40,501 nucleotides of DNA from Clostridia bacterium. Lineage in GTDB: Bacteria > Bacillota > Clostridia > Oscillospirales > CAG-272. How positions within the stretch are numbered: the first letter of the stretch is position 1; each line of letters starts with the position of its first letter. The stretch is taken from the NCBI GenBank assembly GCA_017396225.1, contig JAFQMP010000023.1, positions 1 to 40,501 on the forward strand, written 5' to 3'. This document shows, one piece after another, positions 1-11,211 of this stretch. The notes below the pieces were generated by a model. The model was not told the origin of the DNA. It was given only the letters and a program-made list of their open reading frames with translations, and made no database searches. The position numbers were made by a program, and so were the translations under genes.

Positions 1-37
1 AGCCTTGCTCCAATCAAGTCATATCATAATTGCTTTT

Positions 38-65
38 ATTGTATCACAAAACAGCATTTTTTCAA
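38..65 (-). promoter_or_regulatory. Leftward promoter for a gene beyond the left edge
   Basis: Read on the minus strand, TTGAAA (60-65) and TACAAT (38-43) are separated by 16 bases. Further downstream, at positions 8-11, a GGAG ribosome-binding motif lies just inside the window edge, so a leftward gene probably begins a few bases outside the window. The start codon itself is not visible. Confidence 0.5.
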
Positions 66-185
66 TTGCACCACACCAAGTTCTCTGAAATCATACGCGC
101 GACGCACCTCCACACAAATAAACATACAAAATGGCGTCCTTTGTCACAATTTGACTGCTTTGCACAAGTTGGCCAAATTGCCTAT

Positions 186-214
186 TTGACAAACCCTTCC
201 CGGCGTGCTATAAT
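186..214 (+). promoter_or_regulatory. Sigma-A promoter of the glutamate symporter gene
   Basis: Perfect consensus boxes TTGACA (186-191) and TATAAT (209-214) with a 17-base spacer. The coding start is about 80 bases downstream. The rest of 1-292 holds only this promoter, the leftward promoter and no convincing gene. Confidence 0.85.
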
Positions 215-292
215 GGCAATGCATATAAATCTTTTAATTCTTAATAGGAAGGTTATCAAAGCCTTCACAAGCAAAGAAAAGAGGACGATTTT

Positions 293-1732
293 ATGAACAC
301 ATCAAGTTGGGATTTCACCCTCGCCAATTACGATGCAGTCTGGGCCTTCCTCGTACAGCTTGGTCTCTTGTTAATATTCCTGATGCTCGGCAACGTGCTC
401 AGACGCAAGATTCCCCTGTTCAGGAATTGCCTGGTCCCCTCGGCACTGCTGGGTGGTGCCGCGCTGCTTATTGTCAATGTCATTTGCAAGCAATTCGATT
501 TTTTCCTTGTTGACAATCGCTTGATGCAAGTCATTACCTATCACTGCCTTGCCATTGGCTTTGCTGCGATGTCCCTCAAAACCGAGAGAAGCACGCATAA
601 AACCAAAAAATCTCAGGTTTTTGAGTTCGGCGCACTGCAGGGTGCCACCTATATGCTGCAGGCATTTGTCGGCCTTGGCATCACCATTATCCTCTTTCTC
701 CTTACTCGCTACGGCAGCAACGTCATCTCTTATGTTTGCGGTCTGATTCTGCCGCTTGGCTTCGGTCAGGGTCCCGGCAACGCACTCAGCTGGGATATTA
801 ATTTCACCAACACCCCCGCAGCGCAGTTCGCAGGTAACGGCAGCTTTGGTCTTTCCCTTGCCTCAATTGGATTTGTTGTCGCCTCTGTATTCGGCGTTTT
901 GTATATCAATATCCATAAAAAGCGCAGCGGTCTGTGCGTGCGCGCAGGCAAGCCCTACGAGGAGCCTATGGCATCAGCCAATACCGAGGAGGGTGAGCTG
1001 CCCGACAACGAATCGGTTGATAAATTCTCCCTGCAGGTCGGCTTTGTTGCCATTGCCTACGCCATTTCCTTTGGCTTTATGTGCCTGCTCGGCGTGATTT
1101 CCGACTTTACCAACAGCATTGCCTGGGGCTTCAACTTCCTATGGGCCTCTCTTGCAGCAATACTCATCAGGGTCATTGTCAAAAACCTGCGCAAGAGCAA
1201 GCTGATGCGCCGTCAGTACATCAACAATTATCAGATGGACCGCATCTCGGGCTTCTCCTTTGACCTGATGATTGTAGCAGGTGTTGCCGCTATTGAGATT
1301 AACGATATTAAAAATTACATTCTCCCGATTGTGCTGCTGAGCCTGATTGGCATGATTATCACCTATATCTACGTCCGCCTGGTTGCAAAGCAATGCTTCA
1401 AGGGCTTCGAGCACGAATTTTTCCTGATGAGCTTTGGCACGCTGACGGGCACTGCCTCCAACGGTATGATTCTCATGAAAGAGGTTGACCCCGGCCTGCG
1501 CACCCCCACCTCGAGCCTTTACATTCTCTCAAACTTCCCTGCAATGGTGATGATTGCACCCCTGCTCTTCCTGCTCGGCTTTGCCAGCAAATCGCTTGGA
1601 AACGCCATTATTACCTGCGCCATTTTCTTTACCCTGTGGGTGGTATACTCCATTTTTCTGTTCCGCAGAAGAATTTTCAGAAGGAAGTACAAGGATATCC
1701 CCGAAAACATCTGGACAGATGAAGAATCATAA
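293..1732 (+). CDS. gltS: Sodium/glutamate symporter, GltS family
   Basis: A 479-residue polytopic membrane protein resembling the ESS/GltS family, which imports glutamate with Na+. The signature visible is the glycine-rich loop LPLGFGQGPGNALSW near residue 155, followed by a GNGSFG stretch. Long hydrophobic segments occupy both halves, with a charged cytoplasmic linker (SANTEEGELPDNE) near residues 223-240. It is longer than the roughly 400-residue E. coli GltS because of this linker and extra C-terminal residues. The start at 293 is chosen because GAGGA lies 8 bases upstream and the hydrophobic N-terminus follows; the short upstream open frame is not a gene. It is monocistronic, with its own consensus promoter and a terminator just after the stop. 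Substrate specificity is inferred from the family only. Confidence 0.85.
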   Translation: MNTSSWDFTLANYDAVWAFLVQLGLLLIFLMLGNVLRRKIPLFRNCLVPSALLGGAALLIVNVICKQFDFFLVDNRLMQVITYHCLAIGFAAMSLKTERSTHKTKKSQVFEFGALQGATYMLQAFVGLGITIILFLLTRYGSNVISYVCGLILPLGFGQGPGNALSWDINFTNTPAAQFAGNGSFGLSLASIGFVVASVFGVLYINIHKKRSGLCVRAGKPYEEPMASANTEEGELPDNESVDKFSLQVGFVAIAYAISFGFMCLLGVISDFTNSIAWGFNFLWASLAAILIRVIVKNLRKSKLMRRQYINNYQMDRISGFSFDLMIVAGVAAIEINDIKNYILPIVLLSLIGMIITYIYVRLVAKQCFKGFEHEFFLMSFGTLTGTASNGMILMKEVDPGLRTPTSSLYILSNFPAMVMIAPLLFLLGFASKSLGNAIITCAIFFTLWVVYSIFLFRRRIFRRKYKDIPENIWTDEES

Positions 1733-1735
1733 GCA

Positions 1736-1766
1736 AAAGGGCTGACACGGTCAGCCCTTTATTTTT
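1736..1766. terminator. Bidirectional intrinsic terminator between gltS and ktrA
   Basis: An 11-bp perfect stem (AAAGGGCTGAC / GTCAGCCCTTT) with a 3-base loop, followed by a T-rich run on the plus strand and preceded by an A-run, so it can serve both convergent genes. Its 3' flank abuts the ktrA stop codon. Confidence 0.85.
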
Positions 1767-2416
1767 TATTTCATTTTCGCAAGCTTGGCAGTCTGTGCAA
1801 TCACAATCAGCACTGCATCTGCTGCCAGTACTGCCGCAGGGTCAATTTCCGTATTCACACGCTCGCCCTTGCGAATTGCCACAACATTGACGCCGTACTT
1901 CTTACGCAGATTAAGCTCAATCAGCGTTTTGCCGACCCATTCCTTTTTCACATCAATCTCTACAACGGAAACATCTTTCGACAAAGAAAGCATATCAATG
2001 AATCCGGCACTGAGCATATTCTTTGCCAGGCGAATACCCGATTCGTTTTCGGGGAATACAACCTGGTCAGCGCCCACACGGAGCAAAATCTTACGATGCA
2101 TTTCACTGGCGCACTTCACAATAACAGTCCTGACACCGACCTCCTTACAAAGCGTGGTCGCCAAAACACTTGATTCCAGATTGCTTGCCATACAGATGAT
2201 AACGGTGTCAATTTCAGCAATACCAAGACAATCAATCACCTCTTTGTCGGTCACATCTGCGCACTTGCAAATCGGCAGATAGGCCGCCGCATCATTGACA
2301 ATTCCCTGATTGATATCAACGGCGATAACCTCCATGCCGTTATCCACAAGCTCTTTTGCAACAGCCATACCATATCTGCCAAGGCCAAACACGGCGTATG
2401 TTTTCTTATTATGCAT
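1766..2416 (-). CDS. ktrA: Potassium uptake regulatory subunit, TrkA/KtrA family
   Basis: A 216-residue cytosolic RCK protein that gates the partner K+ channel-like transporter. The N-terminal Rossmann domain shows the nucleotide-binding motif GLGRYG near residues 11-16 and a beta-2 acidic end (VIAVDI) that would bind the adenine ribose. Residues about 135-210 form a TrkA-C domain (VVEIDVKKEWVGKTL onward). The length matches KtrA (about 220) rather than the duplicated TrkA (about 450). The start is supported by AAAGGAG upstream. It lies 12 bases after ktrB, so the two are one leftward operon. Confidence 0.9.
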   Translation of the reverse strand: MHNKKTYAVFGLGRYGMAVAKELVDNGMEVIAVDINQGIVNDAAAYLPICKCADVTDKEVIDCLGIAEIDTVIICMASNLESSVLATTLCKEVGVRTVIVKCASEMHRKILLRVGADQVVFPENESGIRLAKNMLSAGFIDMLSLSKDVSVVEIDVKKEWVGKTLIELNLRKKYGVNVVAIRKGERVNTEIDPAAVLAADAVLIVIAQTAKLAKMK

Positions 2417-2428
2417 ATTTCTTCTCCT

Positions 2429-3790
2429 TTATCCTATACTGATATCCTCGATTGGCTCTGTTACCAAATTTTCACTTTCGCGGCGCTTGCCGAATGCAAC
2501 AGCCATAGAAATGGGGCCGACGCGGCCAAAATACATTGTTGCAATAATAATCAGCTTGCCTGCTGTATTCAGCCCTGCTGTCAGATTTCTCGAAAGTCCG
2601 ACTGTCGCAGCCGCACTCACGGTTTCATACAGCACATCAACCGTAGGTGCATCTGTTACTGCCGTCAGCAATATCGCGGCAGAAAACAAAATCAGCACAA
2701 ACATCACCACAACGGCAACAGCCTTTCGTATTGATGCACCCGATATTGCACGGTGAAAAACCGTAGCCGTGTTTTTATTTCTGACCGTAGCGAGCGCCGA
2801 GCAAAGCAACACCACAACCGTCACGGTTTTAACACCGCCCGCTGTACCCACAGGTGAGCCGCCGATAAACATCAGAATCATCGATACCACTGCAGTGGCA
2901 CCTGTCAGATTTTCCTGCGGCACGGTGGCAAAGCCCGCCGTGCGTGTCGTGACAGACTGAAAAAACGAAGCCTGAATCTTATCAAACAGCGAAAGCTCGC
3001 CAAGGGTCAACGGATTGTTGTATTCCAATACAAAAACAAGCAGCGCACCGCCGAAAATCAAGGCAGCGGTCGCACTCAGTGCGATTTTGGTATGAAGGGA
3101 TAAATGCCTGAAAATATGCTTGTTCCGCGCGCTGCGATTCTTCATCACATGCAAAACGTCCCACCACACAATATAGCCAATACCGCCAAGAACAATCAAA
3201 AGCATCGTAACCGTATTGATAATCGGGTTTGTCGCATACGCACAAAGGCTGCTTTCACCAATAATATCCAGCCCCGCATTACAAAAGGCCGAGACCGCAT
3301 TGAACACAGAAATCCAAATACCCCTTGCACCAAATTGGGGCACGAATACCAGCATATAAAGAAGTGCACCCGTGCCCTCGATAATCAGCGTGCCGAGCAA
3401 AATCTTTTTGACAAAGTCGGCAAGCCCCGACATGGTATTGAGATTAAATGCATCTTGAATCAGCATTCTGTCACCGACGCTCAGCTTGCGGTTCAGCATC
3501 AGCATAAAGCCTGACATAATGGTAATCACGCCAAGGCCGCCCAGCTGTATCAGCAGCAAAATCACAACCTGGCCGAAAAGACTCCATGTCGTCGCCGTGG
3601 GAAGCGTCACAAGACCCGTCACGCAGGTTGATGTTGTCGCAGTAAAAAGTGCATCAACAAAGGAGACCGACTCCCCGCTTTTTGTACTGACAGGCAACGC
3701 AAGCAGCAGCGTACCGAGTAAAATGACGATGAGAAAGCTGAGCAATATAATTTGTGTTGTAGATAAAGATATTTTCTTTTTTTGATTCAT
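2429..3790 (-). CDS. ktrB: Potassium uptake transmembrane subunit, TrkH/KtrB family
   Basis: A 453-residue membrane protein of the SKT superfamily, with four pore-loop repeats that replace the four subunits of a K+ channel. The repeats are recognisable as TSTCVTGL (about residue 52), NAVSAFCNAGLD (about 163), SVTTRTAGF (about 278) and SAAATVGLSRN (about 397); each carries the filter glycine. About eight membrane spans flank the loops. The length fits KtrB. The start at 3790 has GAGGA upstream and a clear promoter (3826-3854). It is first in the operon with ktrA. The system mediates K+ uptake, probably coupled to Na+, under osmotic stress or K+ limitation; the coupling ion is inferred from the family. 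Confidence 0.9.
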   Translation of the reverse strand: MNQKKKISLSTTQIILLSFLIVILLGTLLLALPVSTKSGESVSFVDALFTATTSTCVTGLVTLPTATTWSLFGQVVILLLIQLGGLGVITIMSGFMLMLNRKLSVGDRMLIQDAFNLNTMSGLADFVKKILLGTLIIEGTGALLYMLVFVPQFGARGIWISVFNAVSAFCNAGLDIIGESSLCAYATNPIINTVTMLLIVLGGIGYIVWWDVLHVMKNRSARNKHIFRHLSLHTKIALSATAALIFGGALLVFVLEYNNPLTLGELSLFDKIQASFFQSVTTRTAGFATVPQENLTGATAVVSMILMFIGGSPVGTAGGVKTVTVVVLLCSALATVRNKNTATVFHRAISGASIRKAVAVVVMFVLILFSAAILLTAVTDAPTVDVLYETVSAAATVGLSRNLTAGLNTAGKLIIIATMYFGRVGPISMAVAFGKRRESENLVTEPIEDISIG

Positions 3791-3825
3791 ATTACATTCC
3801 TCATGTAAGTATCACTGTTGTTCTT

Positions 3826-3854
3826 ATTTTATCACGCTTTCCCTATGATTGCAA
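3826..3854 (-). promoter_or_regulatory. Promoter of the ktrB-ktrA operon
   Basis: On the minus strand TTGCAA (3849-3854) and TAAAAT (3826-3831) are 17 bases apart, about 35 bases before the ktrB start. Confidence 0.65.
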
Positions 3855-3872
3855 CTGTTTTTCAAAAACAAG

Positions 3873-3895
3873 CAGGCTGACCGTTGGTCAGCCCT
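3873..3895 (-). terminator. Intrinsic terminator of pyruvate kinase gene
   Basis: An 8-bp perfect stem GGCTGACC / GGTCAGCC with a 3-base loop lies directly after the pyk stop, followed on the minus strand by a T-rich stretch. Its stem resembles the one at 1736-1760 (GGGCTGAC / GTCAGCCC), so the two K+-gene flanks carry similar terminators. Confidence 0.75.
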
Positions 3896-3898
3896 GTT

Positions 3899-5311
3899 TC
3901 ATATTTCATCAATTTTAATCAGATTGGTATTGCCCGAGTGGCCTGTGGTATCGCCACCCGTAATGACAATGCGCTCCTTTTTTGCAAGCCCAAAGGTGCT
4001 TGCCGCAATCTTTTTAGCGGTATAAAAGAGTACCTCGGTAGAGGTAAACTGCTCACACATCGCAGGAATAACACCCCAGGAGAGCGCCAGCTTTCGCCAG
4101 GTGCTTTCGTTGGTGGTAAGACCGATAATCGGCACCGGACCGCGAAAACGCGATACCATTCTTGCTGTCATACCCGACAAAGAGCAGGCAACAATCGCCC
4201 GGGCTTTAATATCAATCGCCATACCGCATGTGGAATGAGAAATGGCATCGGTCATATTACGAATGCGGAAATCAGCATCGTGAAAGCGCTTTTTGTAATC
4301 AATTGTCCCCTCGGTAAATTCCGCAATTCTCGCCATTGCCTCAACTGCCTGTACAGGATATTTTCCCGCCGCGGTTTCCCCCGACAGCATAATGGCGCTG
4401 GTGCCATCATAAACGGCATTGGCAACATCGGAAATCTCAGCTCTCGTGGGTCTTGCATGAACAATCATAGATTCCAGCATCTCGGTAGCGGTAATTACGC
4501 GCTTACCAAGCATACGGCACTTGGTAATCAGCATTTTCTGAATGGCAGGCAGATGCTCAAAGGGTATCTCTACACCCATATCGCCGCGCGCAATCATAAT
4601 ACCGTCACAGCACTCACAGATTTCCTCAATATTATCCACACCCGACTGGTTTTCAATTTTCGCAATCAGTTCAACACTCGGGGCGCCAAGCTCCTGCAAA
4701 TATGCGTGCACGTCCACGAGGTCCTGCTTACAGGAAACAAAGGAGCAGGCGATATAATCCACACCGTTTTCCACGCCAAAGCGAATATCGCGCTTGTCCT
4801 GCTCAGAAAGATAGGGCTGCTTCATCACCTTACCGGGGAAGCTCATACTCTTACGGTCAGAAAGCTCGCCGCCGCAATCCACACGGCAAACAATATCCGT
4901 GCCCTTAATTTCCAAAACGACAAAGGACAGCAGCCCATTGTTAAGCAAAATGGTATCGCCAATCGCCAGCTCCTTGGGAAGCCTTTTATAATTGACAGAA
5001 ACGCGCGCCTGATTGCCCACAATCTCATCTGTGGTAAAGGCGAAAATGTCACCTGCGGAAAGCATAATCTTTCCCTGCTCAAAAACGCCTATACGGTACT
5101 CAGGCCCCTTGGTATCCAGCATAATGGCAACGGGAATTCCCAGCTCCGCACGTACCGCCTTGACGGCATCAATGCGTCTTTGATGATCGGCGTGCGTGCC
5201 ATGGGAAAAATTCATTCTCGCCACGTTCATACCCGCACGGCAAAGTCCTGTGATAATTTCCTTCGTTTCACTGGCGGGACCGAGTGTGCATACGATTTTT
5301 GTCTTACGCAT
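3899..5311 (-). CDS. pyk: Pyruvate kinase
   Basis: A 470-residue cytosolic glycolytic enzyme converting phosphoenolpyruvate and ADP to pyruvate and ATP. Visible family motifs are KTKIVCTLGPAS at the N-terminus, NFSHG (about 34-38), LDTKGPE, the metal-binding KIEN and RGDMGVE stretches, and the substrate loop TATEMLESM with PTRAEISDVANA. The loop reads ATE where most homologues read ATQ, and the DGTSAIMLSGETA form is the one common in Clostridia. The length is that of a standard A/B/C-domain enzyme without the extra C-terminal PEP-utiliser-like domain seen in some Bacilli. The gene is monocistronic with a perfect consensus promoter. It lies upstream of the K+ transporter genes, but with its own terminator. 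Confidence 0.95.
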   Translation of the reverse strand: MRKTKIVCTLGPASETKEIITGLCRAGMNVARMNFSHGTHADHQRRIDAVKAVRAELGIPVAIMLDTKGPEYRIGVFEQGKIMLSAGDIFAFTTDEIVGNQARVSVNYKRLPKELAIGDTILLNNGLLSFVVLEIKGTDIVCRVDCGGELSDRKSMSFPGKVMKQPYLSEQDKRDIRFGVENGVDYIACSFVSCKQDLVDVHAYLQELGAPSVELIAKIENQSGVDNIEEICECCDGIMIARGDMGVEIPFEHLPAIQKMLITKCRMLGKRVITATEMLESMIVHARPTRAEISDVANAVYDGTSAIMLSGETAAGKYPVQAVEAMARIAEFTEGTIDYKKRFHDADFRIRNMTDAISHSTCGMAIDIKARAIVACSLSGMTARMVSRFRGPVPIIGLTTNESTWRKLALSWGVIPAMCEQFTSTEVLFYTAKKIAASTFGLAKKERIVITGGDTTGHSGNTNLIKIDEI

Positions 5312-5361
5312 AGCAATCTCCCAAAAATATTGATATGATATTTTCTGTTAATTCAAGCTGT

Positions 5362-5390
5362 ATTATAACACCCTTTACAGATGCTGTCAA
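5362..5390 (-). promoter_or_regulatory. Consensus promoter of pyk
   Basis: On the minus strand TTGACA (5385-5390) and TATAAT (5362-5367) have a 17-base spacer, a perfect sigma-A match expected for a highly expressed glycolytic gene. It lies in the gap after the beta-galactosidase stop codon. Confidence 0.85.
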
Positions 5391-5448
5391 TCATTTTTCA
5401 GACATAAATCGTACACATTCAGACACACCTGAAATCCGTATATCTCGC

Positions 5449-8055
<2,607 letters not shown>

Positions 8056-8128
8056 TTATCATACCGCAGAATTTTCGCAAATACCATTCACACAACTGTT
8101 CAAAAAATGGACAAAATCGTACTATATA

Positions 8129-8157
8129 TTGATTTTTGCCAAAAATTAATGTATAAT
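8129..8157 (+). promoter_or_regulatory. Promoter of the AraC-family gene
   Basis: TTGATT (8129-8134) and TATAAT (8152-8157) are 17 bases apart. For the divergent beta-galactosidase only a weak set is visible on the minus strand: TATGAT at 8058-8063 with a poor -35 (TGGTAT). That weak set is consistent with a promoter needing an activator. Confidence 0.7.
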
Positions 8158-8188
8158 ATATATACCGCTGTCAAAAGGAGATGACAAA

Positions 8189-9085
8189 TTGTATACAAAC
8201 GTTGCATATCTGGGCAAGGAAAACGAGGATATCGTTGACGAAAGCACCCCCCTGCTTGTCACTGCGGTGGGCTACTACCGTATTCACACCCTTCGGACAC
8301 TGGAAACCAAAAGACCGCACGGACGCGGTGATTATCAGCTGCTTTACGTGAACAACGGCAAGCTCTATCTATACGAAAAGGGTGCGGAACGAGTCATTTC
8401 AAAGGGCAATATGCTCCTGTTCCGCCCGGGCGAGCCGCAAAGCTACGACATCTGCGCCAGGGACAAAACCGAAACCTATTGGGTGCATTTTACAGGCAGC
8501 AAGGCGGACGCACTGCTTGACCGCTACGAAATACCAAAGGGGCAAACGGTATTTTTTACGGGCACCTCTCCCGATTATGGGTGGCTTTTCAGGCAGATGA
8601 TACGTGAGCTGCAGCTTTGCCGCACGAATTACACCGACCTCCTCGGCATCAGTCTCAGGCAAATTCTGCTCATGATAAACCGCTTTCTGGAGGAAAACAC
8701 TGTGCTTGACGTTGATGCCTTAAACGAGGTAGAGCGCGCTATACACCACTTTAACGAAAGCTATTATCTACCCATATCTATCAAGGAATATGCCGTCTCC
8801 CGCCACATCAGCGAATGCTGGTTTAACCGTATTTTCAAACAGATAACAAAGGTTACACCAATGCACTACGTCATCAATCTGCGTATCATCAACGCCACCA
8901 ATCTGCTGGAAAACACAAATTACAGCATTGCAAAAATAGCAAAAACCGTCGGGTATGACGACGCCTATTATTTCAGCCGTTTATTCAAAAAACGCACAGG
9001 GCTCTCCCCCTCCGCATATCGAAAAAACGTGGAAAGCAGGCAGATTGATACCGAATATAAGTCCATTTACAGACATTTCCCGTAA
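8189..9085 (+). CDS. AraC-family transcriptional regulator (likely beta-galactosidase regulator)
   Basis: A 298-residue DNA-binding regulator. Residues about 25-130 form a cupin-type ligand-binding domain (MLLFRPGEPQSYDI). Residues about 185-290 contain the two helix-turn-helix motifs of AraC proteins, with the typical ends ISIKEYAVSRHISECWFNRIFK and the signature IAKTVGYDDAYYFSRLFKK. The start is a TTG codon at 8189: it has AAAAGGAG 8 bases upstream and no in-frame ATG fits, while the ATG at 8181 is out of frame. It is divergent from the GH2 gene, so local control of galactoside use is inferred. A long terminator follows. Confidence 0.88.
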   Translation: MYTNVAYLGKENEDIVDESTPLLVTAVGYYRIHTLRTLETKRPHGRGDYQLLYVNNGKLYLYEKGAERVISKGNMLLFRPGEPQSYDICARDKTETYWVHFTGSKADALLDRYEIPKGQTVFFTGTSPDYGWLFRQMIRELQLCRTNYTDLLGISLRQILLMINRFLEENTVLDVDALNEVERAIHHFNESYYLPISIKEYAVSRHISECWFNRIFKQITKVTPMHYVINLRIINATNLLENTNYSIAKIAKTVGYDDAYYFSRLFKKRTGLSPSAYRKNVESRQIDTEYKSIYRHFP

Positions 9086-9095
9086 AATCACGTCA

Positions 9096-9135
9096 AACGC
9101 GCTACACCGTATCATACGGTGTAGCGCGTTTTCTG
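9096..9135 (+). terminator. Intrinsic terminator after the AraC gene
   Basis: A perfect 15-bp stem (AACGCGCTACACCGT with its complement) and a 5-base loop, then TTTTC. It separates the regulator from glmS. Confidence 0.9.
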
Positions 9136-9186
9136 TTCAGGCCACAAGCAAAACAAGCCCTGCCTCTGCGTGCATTCCTTCACAAA

Positions 9187-9253
9187 TGCAACTAAGGGTT
9201 GCAAAAAATTCCAACTTTGCTTGGTTGCAAACAAAAAAGAAAACCGATACAAT
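9187..9253 (+). promoter_or_regulatory. glmS promoter with a TTGCAA-type inverted repeat upstream
   Basis: TTGCAA (9225-9230) and TACAAT (9248-9253) are 17 bases apart. Upstream, TGCAAC (9187-9192) and GTTGCA (9198-9203) form an inverted repeat, and the -35 itself lies in a second GGTTGCAA. Repeated TTGCAA half-sites make a repressor or activator site plausible. The leader is only about 40 bases and contains no glmS ribozyme core. Confidence 0.6.
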
Positions 9254-9298
9254 GACTTATATAGAAATTTTATATAGAAAATCAAAGGAGAAACTATT

Positions 9299-11131
9299 AT
9301 GTGTGGGATTATCGGTTATACCGGTCAAAAATGTGCCATTCCGATTTTGCTGGAGGGGCTTGCTACACTGGAATACCGCGGATACGACTCAGCCGGAATT
9401 GCCGTACAAAAAAACGGCTTGCAAACCGTCAAGGCAAAGGGGCGCTTGGCACTTTTGGAGGAAAAGCTGTCCGCTTGCGCTTATCTTGCTGATGCCACCT
9501 GTGGCATCGGCCACACGCGCTGGGCAACGCACGGTGAGCCGTCGGACGTCAACTCGCACCCCCATGGCACCGAGCGCTTGGCGTTGGTACATAACGGCAT
9601 TATTGAAAACTATATGGAAATTGCCGCGTTCCTCGCGGAGCAGGGTTACACCTTCTTATCTCAGACCGACACCGAAATTGCCGCCAAGCTGATTGACTAT
9701 CACTACGTCAAAACCGGGAATCCGCAGAAAGCTATTTTCAGTGCACTGGAAATGCTTCGCGGCGCCTACGCCTTTGGTATCTGCTTTGCCGACTATCCCA
9801 ACCGCATCTACGCCGTACGTCGGGATAATCCCCTGATTGTAGCCGTCACAGAGGACGGTGGTCTGATTGCCTCCGACGTCCCTGCAGTGCTGGCACACAC
9901 CAACACCTACTGGCGCCCTGAGGAAAAAATTCTGACCGTGATTGATGGCGCCGAAATCACCTTTTACAACAGCACGGGTGAAATGGTAACACAAGCGTCA
10001 GAAACCGTTGATTGGAATGTCCAACAGGCCAGGAAGGGCGGTTTCCCGCACTTTATGCTCAAGGAAATTCACGAGCAGCCAGCGGCTGTTTCTCACACCG
10101 TTTCAGCATATTTAAGGGACGGACTCCCTTATTTCAACTTGGAAGCATTGGACAGTGAGTTCCTGAAGAAATTCAATGCGATTCACGTCGTTGCCTGTGG
10201 CACCGCTATGCACGCGGGCCTGATTGGCAAGAATATCATCGAACGCATCTGCCGCGTGCCCGTTCATGTGGAAATTGCCAGCGAGTTTCGCTATCGCGAC
10301 CCCATTCTCGATAAAAATGATTTGGTCATTCTCCTGTCGCAATCGGGTGAAACCGCCGACACATTGGCGGCGCTCCGTCATGCAAAGGAAAAGGGCGTCT
10401 ATACCCTCGCCATTGTAAACGTAATCGGCTCTACCGTTGCGCGAGAGGCAGACAGTGTGCTTTATACGCTGGCGGGTCCCGAAATTGCAGTAGCCAGCAC
10501 CAAGGCATACAGCGTACAATGCGCCCTTCTTTATCTGCTTGCACTGCGCCTTGCACTGGTACATAAAAAAATCAGTGCTAAAGAGGCAAGGCAAATCTGC
10601 CAAAAATTACTTTCCGCAGTGCCGAAGGCCATTGAGCAGGCGTTGGCACTGAAAAACGAAATCAGCGCCTATGCCAAAACGCTGGTCGATGCCGAGCATC
10701 TTTTCTATATCGGTCGCGGTATTGACTGCGACCTCTGCACAGAAGCATCGCTAAAATTAAAGGAAATCAGCTATATCCACTCCGAAGCGTATGCCGCAGG
10801 TGAGCTTAAACACGGAACAATCTCACTGGTAGTAGAGAATACGCCCATCATCGCGCTTTGCACGGTATCCTCACTTGCCGAAAAAATGCTTTCGGGTATC
10901 CGCGAGGTCGCCTCGCGCGGCGCGAAGCTCCTGGTTGTTACAAGCAAGGCAGTTGCCGATGCTTATGACTTCCCTGCCGATATACACATTGTTCTGCCCG
11001 AGATTGACGAGCTTTTTGCTCCCTTCCCCGCATGCTGCGTCATGCAATTGCTTGCCTACTACGTGTCTGCCCAAAAAGGTCTTGACGTAGACAAGCCCCG
11101 TAATCTTGCCAAATCCGTAACAGTAGAATAA
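9299..11131 (+). CDS. glmS: Glutamine--fructose-6-phosphate aminotransferase (isomerizing)
   Basis: A 610-residue cytosolic enzyme making glucosamine-6-phosphate, the first step to UDP-GlcNAc for the cell wall. The N-terminus MCGIIGYTG exposes the glutaminase nucleophile Cys2 after Met removal. LEYRGYDSAGIA, HTRWATHG and HNGIIEN are glutaminase-domain motifs (residues about 1-225). Two SIS sugar-isomerase domains follow (about 285-420, containing ACGTAMHA and LLSQSGETADT, and about 455-590), and the C-terminal DVDKPRNLAKSVTVE is the family signature. The length is normal. AAAGGAG precedes the ATG, and the gene has its own promoter and terminator. Confidence 0.97.
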   Translation: MCGIIGYTGQKCAIPILLEGLATLEYRGYDSAGIAVQKNGLQTVKAKGRLALLEEKLSACAYLADATCGIGHTRWATHGEPSDVNSHPHGTERLALVHNGIIENYMEIAAFLAEQGYTFLSQTDTEIAAKLIDYHYVKTGNPQKAIFSALEMLRGAYAFGICFADYPNRIYAVRRDNPLIVAVTEDGGLIASDVPAVLAHTNTYWRPEEKILTVIDGAEITFYNSTGEMVTQASETVDWNVQQARKGGFPHFMLKEIHEQPAAVSHTVSAYLRDGLPYFNLEALDSEFLKKFNAIHVVACGTAMHAGLIGKNIIERICRVPVHVEIASEFRYRDPILDKNDLVILLSQSGETADTLAALRHAKEKGVYTLAIVNVIGSTVAREADSVLYTLAGPEIAVASTKAYSVQCALLYLLALRLALVHKKISAKEARQICQKLLSAVPKAIEQALALKNEISAYAKTLVDAEHLFYIGRGIDCDLCTEASLKLKEISYIHSEAYAAGELKHGTISLVVENTPIIALCTVSSLAEKMLSGIREVASRGAKLLVVTSKAVADAYDFPADIHIVLPEIDELFAPFPACCVMQLLAYYVSAQKGLDVDKPRNLAKSVTVE

Positions 11132-11136
11132 CAATA

Positions 11137-11167
11137 AGAGGGCGCCTCTGCAGGCGCCCTCTCTTTT
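11137..11167 (+). terminator. Intrinsic terminator of glmS
   Basis: An 11-bp perfect stem AGAGGGCGCCT / AGGCGCCCTCT with a 4-base loop, then CTTTTTAT. Confidence 0.9.
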
Positions 11168-11211
11168 TATATCAATGCGCCCCCATCTCAACGGCACAAA
11201 ACAGCCTGCAC

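Noticed and set aside
3884-5338. A 484-codon open frame on the plus strand opposite pyruvate kinase
   Set aside because: It is antisense to a gene with clear motifs, has a composition rich in His, Arg and Asn, and carries no domain; it is a shadow of the codon bias.
9254-9298. glmS ribozyme in the glmS leader
   Set aside because: The leader after the -10 box is only about 40 bases and lacks the conserved core; the ribozyme needs well over 100 bases.
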